The notes beneath the pieces were generated by a model. That model searched no databases and was not told the origin of the DNA. It saw only the letters and a program-made list of their open reading frames with translations. Positions 27,401-37,705 of a DNA stretch of 64,000 nt are shown one piece after another. This DNA is from Stomorhina lunata. Lineage: Eukaryota > Arthropoda > Insecta > Diptera > Rhiniidae. The stretch is from positions 63,296,681 through 63,360,680 of the forward strand of contig OW121743.1 in the NCBI GenBank assembly GCA_933228675.1, read 5' to 3'. Made by a program: the position numbers and the translations under genes. Numbering within the stretch: position 1 is the first letter of the stretch; each line of letters opens with the position of its first letter.

Positions 27401-28230
27401 TAGAAAAAATTTCATATTGAAAATTTTTCTGTAGAAAAAATTTCATATTGAAAATTTTTCTGTAGAAAAAATTTCATATTGAAAATTTTTCTATAGAAAA
27501 AATTTCATAATGAAAATTTTTCTATAGAAAAAATTTTATATTGAAAATTTTTCTATAAAAAAAAAACTTTCATAATGAAAATTTTTCTATTGAAAAAATG
27601 TATACGGAAAATTTTTCTATAGAAAAAATTTCATATTGAAAATTGTTTTAAAGAAAAAATTTCATGTTAAAAATTTTTCTATAGAAAAAATTTTATATTG
27701 AAAATTTTTCTATAGAAAAATTTCATATTGAAAATTTTTCTACAGAAAAAATTTCATATTGAAAATTTTTCTACAGAAAAAATTTCGTATTGAAAATTTT
27801 TCTATAGAAAAAAATTCGTAATGAAAATTTTTCATAAGAAAAAATTTCATAATAAAAATTTTTCTATAGAAAAAATTTCACAATGGAATTTTTTCTGTAG
27901 AAAAAATTTCATAATGAAAATTTTTCTAGAGAAAAAATTTCATAATGAAAATTTTTCTATAGAAAAAATTTTATATTGAAAATTTTTCTACAGAAAAAAT
28001 TTGATATTGAAAATTTTTCTACAGAGAAAATTTCATATTGGAAGGTTTTCTATAGAAAAAATTTCATATTGAAAATTTTTCAATGGAAACAATTTTATAT
28101 TGAATTTTTCTATAGAAAATATTTTATATTGAAAAATACTTTATAGAAAAAAATTTCAAGTTAAAATTTTTTTATAGAAAAAATTTCCTATTGAAAATTT
28201 CACGCACAAAATTTGGGTTTAAAAATAATT
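21490..28230. repeat. Minisatellite array E, 31-bp unit with TTTCATAATGAAAA linker, 6.7 kb
   Basis: This is the largest minisatellite here, ~217 units. The unit is TTTTTCTATAGAAAAAA followed by TTTCATAATGAAAA, so both halves are dyads. Sub-blocks with TCATATTGAAAA linkers occur at 24940-25110, 26070-26300 and later. A 496-bp (16-unit) block recurs (marker AATGTTTCTATAG at about 22312 and 22808). A ~1.25 kb block, 25700-26965, recurs at 26972-28215 with matching private variants (TGTATACGGAAAA, CAATGGAAACAATTTTATA, a CACACAAAATTT end). Part of an earlier copy is seen at 23845-24060. In 24105-24775, and briefly near 23890-23950, 25700-25810 and 26975-27080, the unit is in reverse-complement orientation. 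Confidence 0.96.
24105..24775 (-). repeat. Inverted segment inside minisatellite array E
   Basis: About 21 consecutive units read TTTTTTCTATAGAAAAA with TTTTCATTATGAAA linkers. Neighbouring units read TTTCATAATGAAAA. The AT/TA centre of the linker and the A/T run lengths on both sides of the CTATAG core are all reversed together. This is a true inversion of the unit, not a base change. Variants TTTCATTGTGAAA form a homogeneous run of four units at ~24410-24520. Confidence 0.85.
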
Positions 28231-29640
28231 CGATATCGAAAATTTTTCTAAAAAAATTTTTTCTCGGATCTTTGTGTGGAAATTTTCATTTTAAAATTAA
28301 CTTAATATTAAAATATAATTTAAACTAATGGCCAAACCATTTAACTTAATTTTATTTATATTTATTGTAAAATAGAAACTCCTACTACGATTAATATCTA
28401 AGCAAAAAAGTGATAAGTTCATTTTGAACCAATTTGGTGAAACCACGCTCTAAAGCAATCAAAACAACCGCAATGCGCCAAAAAAGCCCCAAAAGAGTAA
28501 AATATAAAGTAAATAATCAGACATACTAGAATTTTTCTATGCACAAATGAGCACTAAATAAAATATTAAATACAATTCCATGAATAAAGTATAGAAATAC
28601 TGAAATGGAAATGGAGAATAGTAGCATTTGTATAAATAACTACAGACACTAGTCAAAAAGCAAAAATCAAATAATCAGAAAGTAAATCTAAAATATTCTG
28701 CCCCCACAGACACACTCAAGTGCTAACATACCCTGCAGTTCAGATAAAAAGACCGATTTTAACATGTGCATATTATTGAAGTTGTTCCTAAATTCTTTTT
28801 GCATTACCCAGAGCCAACAAGAGGTTATCCTTAAGGAAAAACTACTACATGCACATAATAAAGGCATACCCATTTTGCCTAGTTTGGGCTCTAGGTCTTT
28901 AATCTTGAATGTTGGGTATGTTAAATATATAAGTCTACTATTTCTGAAAGTTTTTCATGAACAACACACATTATCTTTATGTAATAAAAATGAAATTTTT
29001 TTGTTTAAAATCCTTGAATTTTCCAAATATATTTTTTAATAGATAATCTAATTTAACTGCAAGGCTTTTTGCTTTTTTTCTCTATTTATTTATTAGATTC
29101 AAGGCATACTTTTATGATTAGTTATTGCCTTGTTATTACTTTAAACTTATAGCAAATAATCAAATTTTTAATCAAATTAAAGAGTCATAAATTAAATTTC
29201 TTATAAATATAGTTTTGCAATGAAAGAGAGTGTTAGAACTGAAGGGGCAAAACCCTTTTTAGTATGACAAACGATTATTAGATGCAGCACAATGTATTTC
29301 TGCTCCAAAAAAGCTATTTTTTGACCACCGCTTTTGAAAAATCTAATGATGGGGTTCTATGAAGAAGAGGATAGATATTAAGGACCAATAATTGTTTTCA
29401 AGAAACAATTATGTAATATGATATTAAAATGGTATTAAAATATGTTTAATGTTCTAAAACGAAAAGAGATGGAATTTCTTATTAAACTCAGCTTTAACCT
29501 TAATGTCGATTAAATTAAGTCACAAAACCTTGGTTTTAGTCTGCAGATGAAAATAACTTAAGCTCTTTTACACTTAAGGAAATATCAGAAAATCCAAAAA
29601 GCTCTATAAGATTTATCATTTTTGTTTTTCTTTGGACAAA
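28231..29640. other. AT-rich sequence without recognised gene
   Basis: A less AT-rich patch at about 28695-28920 (CCCCCACAGACACACTCAAG, CATACCCTGCAGTTC) has open frames on both strands (28764-29039 plus, 28688-28873 minus). I cannot assign either. It may be an old transposon remnant. The rest holds no recognised feature. Confidence 0.4.
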
Positions 29641-29879
29641 AACTGAGTTGTCCCGGTTCTGTTTGGTGCCCCCATCATAACCACGTGAAAGTCGAGAGTC
29701 TATTCTTTAGATTGAGCAAAACACATTCAACAAAATTTACCGATTGTAGAACAAAATTCAAAATTTTCTGAAAAAAAGTCATATAAATTGTTAAGCATAA
29801 TGTGAGCAAAAAGTGTTGCAGTCGTTTAGGCGTTACTTTTTGATCAAATTGAATTTTAAGTGTAAGTACAGGTAGGTAC

Positions 29880-30370
29880 AACTAGGAGTCGACGAATTTC
29901 AACCAAAATTAGTAGAAGTCTTTTTGGGTCAACTAATAGACGTTTGCCGAATTTCATAAAATTTTGTTGAAATTTGCGGGTTCTATATTGAGAAGAATAA
30001 AAAGTGAAAATGGGATTAAAAGCAGGTACCACGGAGTGGATGGATTTCAGCCAATATCGGTAGACCTCTTTGTTGGATCAATTAATAGACGTGTGCCATT
30101 GAAAAACACTGAAACAAGTAATTGATGAAAAATGGGGATCCAAAGCAGACACCCAAAGAGTGAACTGATTTCAACCAAAATTAGTAGAACTTTTTTTATA
30201 TCAACTTATAGACGTGTGCTGAGTTTCATCAAAGTCCGTTGAAAATGGCGGATTGTACATTAAGAAAAAAAAAATTGGTGAAAAATGGGGGTCCAAGACA
30301 GGTACCCCATGGAGTCGACTAATTTCAACTAAAATTAATAGAGTTTTTTTTTAATTACGACTATAGGTGA
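29880..30370 (+). repeat. ~145-bp tandem repeats (GGAGTCGACGAATTTCAACC family), left part
   Basis: Diverged direct repeats begin with AGTCGACGAATTTCAACC near 29886. Related starts lie near 30033, 30157 and 30311. Each unit then has a TTAGTAGAACTTTTTTT-like stretch, CAACTAATAGACGTGTGCC, GAATTTCATCAAA and a GTCCAAGGCAGGTACCCC-like end. A DINE-1-like element interrupts the last unit. The same family flanks two DINE-1-like copies at 43.99-44.38 kb, so it is probably part of a larger dispersed element. Confidence 0.75.
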
Positions 30371-31075
30371 AACAAGTAAGAAAGTGCTATAGTCGATCAT
30401 ATCCGAATATACGATCCCTTGACCACTATGGTCAAAGGTGTTCTTTTTCTTGTATAAAGACAAATATTTGCGAAATTTTGTCACCATACAAACATTTTCT
30501 CAAAACTTATATACTTAAGCTATTTCTGTGATTTGGACTTATATGATAGCTAGGGTCAAACGTAGACCGATTATCTCGAAATTTGGCAAATTGATTAGAG
30601 TTGTTACAAAAATTATGTATGCAAAAAATATACTAAAAGTTCACACTTACGAGCATTTTAGTGATTTTTGTCTCATTTAGCGCGTTTTGACAGAAGAGTT
30701 TGTATAAAAGCTATGGTCAAATCTGGACCGATTTCAACGAAATTGGGTACAATGATTTTAGTTTACATAAACATTATTTGTTTTAAATTTGATGAAAACA
30801 TATTGATATTTGTGGCCAATATATCAATTCCGGGAAGTGGGATCTATGGGAGGTACCATCACCGATTTTGACGAATTGTCGCCCTATCAAAAAAATGATC
30901 TGTGCCAAATTTTATTAAATGATCTCTAGAATTGCGACCTGTACGGACGGACTGACATCGCTAAATTGACTAAGAATGAGATTCTAAGCATATTGGTATA
31001 CTAAAAGATAGGTATAAGACATACATCAGCACAAATTTATAATAACCTTTCCACCTATAGTAGTGAAGGGTATAA
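30371..31075 (-). mobile_element. DINE-1-like element inserted in ~145-bp repeats
   Basis: Read on the plus strand it begins with AACAAGTAAGAAAGTGCTAT (the reverse complement of the 3' terminus) and ends with AGTGAAGGGTATA (reverse complement of the 5' terminus). The body carries the paired motif GAGCTATGG(T)CAAA-type blocks and the CCGGGAAGTGGGATC block of the family. The microsatellite is reduced to CGGACGGACTGACATCGCTA. It sits between a broken ~145-bp repeat on the left and GTCCAAGGCAGGTACCCTAA on the right. Diverged; no coding function. The 67-codon frame 30668-30871 is spurious. Confidence 0.78.
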
Positions 31076-31260
31076 AAATGGTGGTCCAAGGCAGGTACCC
31101 TAAGGAGTCGATGGGTTTGGAAATTTTTTTTAATTTGTCTAATCTTTATAAAACTGAACAAGTTTGCAAAATTTCATCGTTCCATTTTTTGCAATTCGAT
31201 TTATGAAGAAATAACACTGTGTGCCGCACAGTGAGATTTCTTCATATATTCCTTGGCAAA
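31076..31260 (+). repeat. ~145-bp repeat family, right part and element flank
   Basis: Continues the interrupted repeat with GTCCAAGGCAGGTACCC and AAGGAGTCGATGGGTTTGG. It then has GAACTGAACAAG and GCAAAATTTCATCGTT, a segment also found at the end of the related block at 44268-44310. The shared non-repeat flank suggests a defined element end rather than a bare satellite. Confidence 0.6.
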
Positions 31261-31339
31261 AAAATAAGGAGGGCTCATATAGCATTGAAATTTGATTACT
31301 ATGCTTCTATCAGCTAAGTTAAGAAAATTTTAAAGTTCT

Positions 31340-31800
31340 TCTAATATTGAACACACCCATCGCCGCCCGCCTATATAGACTGAAAATATTTTTCGCCCTA
31401 AATTTTTGTTTCTGAACTGATCGTGATGAAACTCTGCACAGACTATCAGTATTACAATGTTGAATGGGTAAGTTTCACTGAAACCTGCCACGCCCACCGA
31501 AAATGTTTTTTCGTCTCAAATGTTTGCTTCTTAACCGATCTTAATGAAACTCGGCACATATTATCAGTATTAAAAAGTTGAAACATAAGAAAAAATTCAT
31601 GGAAAGCAGCCACTGCCAACGCCCACCGCACACATAAGCCGAAAATATTTGTTCTTTTAAAAATTGTATTTCTTCACCAAAAGTAATAAAACTTACCACA
31701 AATTATCAGTGTTATAAAACTAAAATATATACAAAGTTTAAGGAAAATTTACCACTCCCATCTTCCCCTTGTGTCCTCCAAAACATTAAAATGAATAACT
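31340..31800 (+). repeat. Diverged ~120-140-bp direct repeats (GCCACGCCCACCGAAAAT family)
   Basis: Three diverged units. GAAAATATTTTTCGCC-like blocks occur at about 31381, 31499 and 31641. Each is preceded by GCC(A/G)CGCCC-type GC-rich patches and followed by GATCGTGATGAAACTC and TATCAGTATTA blocks. Internal repeats of this kind are common in non-coding fly transposons. Class unknown. Confidence 0.65.
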
Positions 31801-31945
31801 ATCAAAATTACTTAAACATATATAGACTTTTATTCATCTTCTATCATTTCTTAAACGACATCATCAACTTTCCAAACATTTGTATGGGATTAATGTCTTA
31901 TGCTGGCAACAAGAATTCATTACTTCTTTTAAATAACCGTTAAAT
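31801..31945. other. Short spacer
   Basis: AT-rich sequence between the ~130-bp repeats and the inverted-repeat element; nothing recognised. Confidence 0.4.
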
Positions 31946-32888
31946 AACACAGGTCAACAGCAAAAATGTGCTCGAGCAACCACTATATACATTTGATGTA
32001 TCATGTCCTCAAGGACATGTAATGTCCAGTGAAAATTGTAATAACTCGAAAACTGTTTAACCGATTTAAAGGCATGTAGCTTATTGGAAAAATCATTGCC
32101 TTTGCACTAAGAACTAAAATCCACTTTTTTGCAAAAGGGGGAATAAATAGCTTTAATTTTGCAAAAACTTAAAATTTATCAATTTTTTTCGAATTAAACG
32201 CTATTTTTCAGATTTGGGGCCTATGCGCTACGTGTTAACGTTGTCCAATTCGACAAAAATTTTATGGGTGGAAGTTTCTCACCAAATCTCACAATAATCC
32301 GACATGCACCAGTTGAAATTCGAAAATTTATTTTTTTCGTACATTTGAAAACCCGCTATAAACTAAAATTTTGTGAAAATGAGCGAATTCACTAAATTGT
32401 GAATAAATTCGAAAAAAATCAATCGATTTTTATGGTCGATATCTCATTTTGTTGCTATTATATGTCGCTATGCGATAAAATAATAAATCTGGAAGTTTTT
32501 TGCCGTTTTCGATTTTTCATGATTTTTTTAAAACGAAAATTTTTGCCATTTTTATGTAAAAAATATATTTTTTTTAAGTTTTTTATTATAACTCCGATGC
32601 TATTGATCTGATAGAAACGCGATATACAGACGAATGAAAGGCTATGTAAATTTTAATTTTTCTGATTTTATTTTAATAATATCGGACTAGTAGTTTTTGA
32701 GTTGTGATTAATTATTTGAGGACACGTCTAAAAAAAATTGCAATTTAAAAAAAAAACAAAATTAAATAAAATCTTCCCATAGAATTTAAAAATTTTACCA
32801 TTTCTGTACAAAGGTAGTTATGATACATCATAATTGTATAGTGGTTTTAAGAGCACATGAATTTTTTTATTTTGTTGAGCTGTGTAAT
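31946..32888. mobile_element. ~940-bp inverted-repeat (MITE/foldback-like) element
   Basis: The termini are imperfect inverted repeats. Left: ACACAGGTCAACA, then ATGTGCTC, ACCACTATA and TGATGTATCAT. The right end gives the reverse complement: ATGATACATCA near 32820, TATAGTGGT, GAGCACAT and TTGTTGAGCTGTGTAAT ending near 32887. The similarity continues inward past TGTCCTCAA into a stretch with AACTCGAAAACT on the left and the complement of AACTCAAAAACTACT on the right, so arms exceed 120 bp with gaps. The 70-codon frame inside (32399-32611) is Phe-rich and non-coding. Target duplication not resolved; TTAAATAA and TTTAATAAAT outside are only suggestive. Confidence 0.6.
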
Positions 32889-34256
32889 CTTTAATAAATC
32901 GTTGTTATTATTTGCAATATGAAAATTATTAAGCCTTAAAGTATGCAATACTTTTTATGTATGATGTTTCTTCTTTCAATAATTTTTTTGAAATAAAATT
33001 TCATGTGACTTTTTTCTTAAATTTATAACTTTGTTCAACAGTATGAAATATTATGGAAATTTTATTTATTTAATCGAAAGAATACACTTTAGCCATTTAT
33101 TTGGATGTAACCGGAGCACAAAGCTTACCTTCTTTTTTCCAAGAAGAACTTAGTCTTGTTCATATTGTATAAATTCGTCTATAGAAAAATCTCTTCTATA
33201 TGAATTTGTCTACAGAAAAATATCTTCTATATATGTAAATTGTATAAAAACACCTCTTACACGTATTTTTTCTAAAGAAAAATCCCTTTACAAATTCAAA
33301 AGCTTTTAAATTACCTCCTCTAACTTTAACATTCCACTTAGTTTCTATGAGAACAACGCCAGACTTTTTCATTTGTAGTTGACATAACGCTATACTCGAT
33401 TATGCAATCAGACATAAATTTGTTGACCAAAATTGAAAGCAAATTTCGATTAAAAAGAAATGTTTCTAAGGAGTGTACAAGCATATGTTTAGATGATTGT
33501 ACCCCAACTCTAAAAGGAATACAAGTGGTTACGTGGGACCATTGAATTCTAAATACAAAAGTAGTTTAGCATTTCTGTTCTTGGTTGAATGGTTGGTTGT
33601 TTACCTATCCAGGGAATAAACAGTTCAGATGTTTAAAAGACATTCATATGCATTCGCTGATGCTGTCAATGTCCCCCATATAACAGACGTAATCTAGAAA
33701 TTTCTGGAAAAAATAACTTAAAAAAAAAAAACAAAAAATCACATTGATAACTCAATAAAAATGCAAAAACTAGAATATGTTTCCGTTTTCCTTAGTTTTG
33801 ATTTCCTTTTGCTGTGAAAAAACAAATCTAAACACAGAAATTGAGTTAAACTTCTGAAACAAACAAAACTAAATATTTGTAGACTTGTTTTTTCCTTCTT
33901 TCAATTTTATTTTTGCTTAAGATTTTGAAGAAAAAAGGGTCTAGTGAACACATGAGTATTTTGTAGTTATAACTAAGCACCAACAAATTTATTTGTATTT
34001 ATTTTATATGATTTTTTTTTCCATTTTAAAAATTCTTTGGCTTATAACTAAATCACAAATAAATACAAATTTATTTGATTCCTAAATATTTGATGTTTGT
34101 AGGGGTAAAAGAAATTGTTTGTTTCAATTGCTTCAGTTGTTATTTGCACAAAATCTCCAAGCAACGAAAGTGATTTTAATAAAATATCAAGTGAATTTTT
34201 GGTACAAATTGTGGGTAGTAAATAAGTTTTAATAAATAATAATATTACATAAACAA
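32889..34256. other. AT-rich sequence, with a short degenerate minisatellite at 33175-33290
   Basis: At 33175-33290 three or four degenerate units (TCTATAGAAAAATCTCTTC, TCTACAGAAAAATATCTTC) resemble the CTATAG superfamily, perhaps the start of an array that never grew. The rest has no recognised gene. Partly complementary AAATACAAATTTATTTG-type stretches at 33987-34075 are low complexity. Confidence 0.45.
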
Positions 34257-34257
34257 T

Positions 34258-34276
34258 ATACGAGGGCTGGTCAAAT
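34258..34276. other. Possible mariner terminal-repeat relic at the edge of array F
   Basis: TATACGAGGGCTGGTCAAAT resembles mariner terminal repeats, which often read ACGAGGG(C/T)TGGTCAAA, preceded by a TA. The minisatellite begins within ten bases. No transposase follows. It may be a relic that the array has grown from or replaced. Confidence 0.35.
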
Positions 34277-36805
34277 TTTCAAACTTCCTATAAAAATAAG
34301 AAATTTTCAAAACTTCCTATAAAAATATGAAATTTTTGAAAAATTTAAAAAAAAATAAATTTTTGAAAAATTTCTATAAAAACAAGAAATGTTTGAAAAA
34401 TTTGCTACAAAACTAAGAAATTTTTGAAACATTTTCCTAAAAAATGAGAAAATTTTTTAAAAATTTTCTACAAAAATAAGAAAATTTTTTAAAAATTTCC
34501 TATAAAAAATTTTTGAAATTTTAAAAAAATTTCCTATCAAAATAAAAAAACCTTTTAAAAATTTCTTATCAAAAAAAGAAATTTATGAAAAATTTTCTAT
34601 AAAATTAAGAAATTTTAAAAATTTCCATAAAAAATTGGAAATTTTGAAAATTTCCTATAAAAAGAGGAAATTTTGAAAATTTCCTATAAAAAGAGGAAAT
34701 TTAGAAAATTTCCTATAAAAATAGGAAATTTTGAAAATTTCTTATAAAAATATGAAATTTTGAAAATTTCCTATAAAAATATGAAATTTTGAAAATTTCC
34801 TATAAAAATATGAAATTTTGAAAATTTCCTATAAAAATATGAAATTTTGAAAATTTCCTATTAAAATATGAAATTTTGAAAATTTCCTATAAAAATAGGA
34901 AATTTTGAAATTTTCCTATAAAAATAGGAAATAACAAATTTTAAAAATTTCCTATAAAAATAACAAATTTTGAAAATTTCCTATGAAAAAACGAAATTTT
35001 AAAATTTTCCTATAAAAAAAAATTTTGAAAATTTCCTATAAAAATAAGAAACTTTGAAAATTTCCTATAAAAATAAGAAATTTTGAATATTTCCTATAAA
35101 AAGAAGAAATTTTGAATATTTCTTATAAAAATAAGAAATTTTGAAAATTTCTTATAAAAATAAGAAATATTGAAAATTTCCTATAAAAATAAGAAATTTT
35201 GAAAATTTCCTATAAAAATAAGAAAGTTTGAAAATTTCCTATAAAAAGAAGAAATTTTGAAAATTTCTTATAAAAATAAGAAATTTTGAAAATTTCCTAT
35301 AAAAATGAGAAATTCTGAAAATTTCCTATAAAAATAGGAAATTTTTCAAAACTTTCCTATAAAAATAGGAAATTTTTCAAAATTTTCCTATAAAAATAGG
35401 AAATTTTTGAATAAATTCCTATAAAAATAGGAAATTTTTGAAAATTTTCCTATAAAAATAGGAAATTTTTGAAAATTTTCCTATAAAAATAGGAAATTTT
35501 TGAAAAATTTCCTATAAAAAAAGGAAATTTTTGAAAAATTTCCTATAAAAAAAGGAAATTTTTGAAAAATTTCCTATAAAAACAGGAAATTTTTGAAAAA
35601 TTTCCCATAAAAACAGGAAATTTTGAAAATTTCCTATAAAAATAAGAAATTTTGAAAATTTCCTATAAAAATAAGAATGTTTGAAAATTTCCTATAAAAA
35701 TAAGAAATTTTGAAAATTTCCTATAAAAATAAGAATTTTTGAACATTTCCTATAAAAATAAGAAATTTTCAAAAATTTCCTATAAAAATAAGAAATTTTC
35801 AAAAATTTCCTATAAAAATAAGAAATTTTCAAAAATTTCCTATAAAAATAAGAAATTTTCAAAAATTTCCTATAAAAATAAGAAATTTTCAAAAATTTCC
35901 TATAAAAAAAATTTGAAAATTTCCTATAAAAATAGGAAATTTTGAAAATTTCCTATAAAAATAGGAAATTTTGAAAATTTCCTATAAAAATAGGAAATTT
36001 TGAAAATTTCCTATAAAAATAGGAAATTTTGAAAATTTCCTATAAAAATAAGAAATTTTGAAAATTTGCTATAAATAGAAGAAATTTTGAAAATTTCTTA
36101 TAAAAATAAGAAATTTTGAAAATTTTCTATAAAAATAAGATATTTTGAAAATTTCCTATAAAAATACAAAAATAGGAAATTTTGAAAATTTCCTATAAAA
36201 ATAGGAAATTTTTGAAAATTTTCCTATAAAAATAGAAAATTTTTGAAAATTTTCCTATAAAAATAGGAAATTTTTGAAAATTTTCCTATAAAAATAGGAA
36301 ATTTTTGAAAAATTTCCTATAAAAGCAGGAAATTTTTGAAAAATTTCCCATAAAAATTTTCTATAAAAATAGGAAATTTTGAAAATTTCCTATAAAAATA
36401 AGATATTTTGAAAATTCTTATATATATAAGAAATTTTGAAAAATTCCTATAAAAATAAGAAATTTTGAAAATTTCCTTTTTAAATAAGAAATTTTGAAAA
36501 TTTGCTATAAAAATAAGAAATTTTGAAAATTTGCTATAAAAATAAGAAATTTTGAAAATTTCCTATTAGAATTAGAAATTTTGAAAGTTTCCTATTAAAA
36601 TAAGAAATTTTGAAATCTTCCTATTAAAATAAAAAATTTTGAAAATTTCCTATTAAAATAAGAAATTTTTAGTTTTCCTATTAAAATAAGAAGTTTTAAA
36701 AATTTTCTCTTAAAATAAGAAATTTTGAAAATTTCCTATTAAAATAAGAAATTTTGAAAATTTCCTATAAAAATAAGAAATTTTGAAAATTTCCTATAAA
36801 ATAAG
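34260..36805 (-). repeat. Minisatellite array F, 29/31-bp units, reverse orientation of array B
   Basis: About 86 units built from TTTCCTATAAAAATAAG and AAATTTTGAAAA (29 bp). Units at 35330-35640 and 36180-36360 are 31-bp with AATTTTTGAAAAA or AATTTTTCAAAA linkers and an intact ATAGGAAA arm. Homogeneous runs alternate with diverged ones. At 35765-35905 five nearly identical units read AAATTTTCAAAAA. It starts directly after ACGAGGGCTGGTCAA, which looks like a mariner terminal repeat, and ends at ATAAGGAACATAAAATTTAG. Confidence 0.92.
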
Positions 36806-37700
36806 GAACATAAAATTTAGAATTGATTGTAATGCAAAAGTTTAATTTTGTGAAGTGGTGAAATTGACCATCAGTGGTATTGTATGATCGTTATCGACCG
36901 GCATCCATACATTCTGTTTTTGCTTTTAAATAAAACCTTTCTTTCAAGTGAAAATAGCCTTTTATCCCTTGCAAGTGCTAATGAATAATACAAAAACTCT
37001 TATACTTAATCAGGAATGATATTAAAAAAACAACAAAATAAATGGATTTAAATAAAGTTGTTAGCAAACAATAATCTAATTTTCATCACTTTCACAAGGA
37101 CAAACACGAAAAAGGAGCTCATCCTTCCTCTTGCAACAACTAGATTCACATACTACAACATGCACAAACACTTGGGCAAATTTAAAAAAAAACAGCTAAA
37201 AGTGAAGTGAATATACAAAATTAAATATCAAAAGAAATTAAGTGTTAAAAAATAAAAGCAAAACCAAATAAGAAAAAATTATACGAACACTAGGACTGAG
37301 TAGCAATGAGATCTAAATACAAATTGAAACATAAAATAGAAATGCTATTCAAAGAATAACATTCATTTTGTTAAATGAAATAAAAATTGTATGAAAAACA
37401 GGAATGACACAGAAAAAAGTGCTACTAAAAAAAAGTTGGGGAAAAACAAGTGATAAAATAAATAAAAAAAAGAAGAAAAGAATATGAATGAAATTCAAAT
37501 TTAATAATGAAAACATCAGCATTAAAATGGTACTGAAAAAAAAGTAACGAAATGAGTATATATTCACTCTCAGAGTAAATTAAATTAAGACAGTTGTGTT
37601 GAGAATTATAGAATTTATACTAAATGTGACCCTTTTTTACACCTAATACTAGCAAAGTTAGAAAACCGATCATAAATCTTATTAAAGATTAAGTTTTATG
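36806..37700. other. AT-rich sequence without recognised feature
   Basis: A-rich stretches; a 72-codon minus frame (37349-37567) is Phe-rich and unsupported. Confidence 0.45.
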
Positions 37701-37705
37701 TTAAA

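Noticed and set aside
21490..28230. CTATAG palindromes as terminal repeats of many tiny transposons
   Set aside because: The motif recurs every 31 bp in tandem; no target duplications or unit-to-unit insertions seen.
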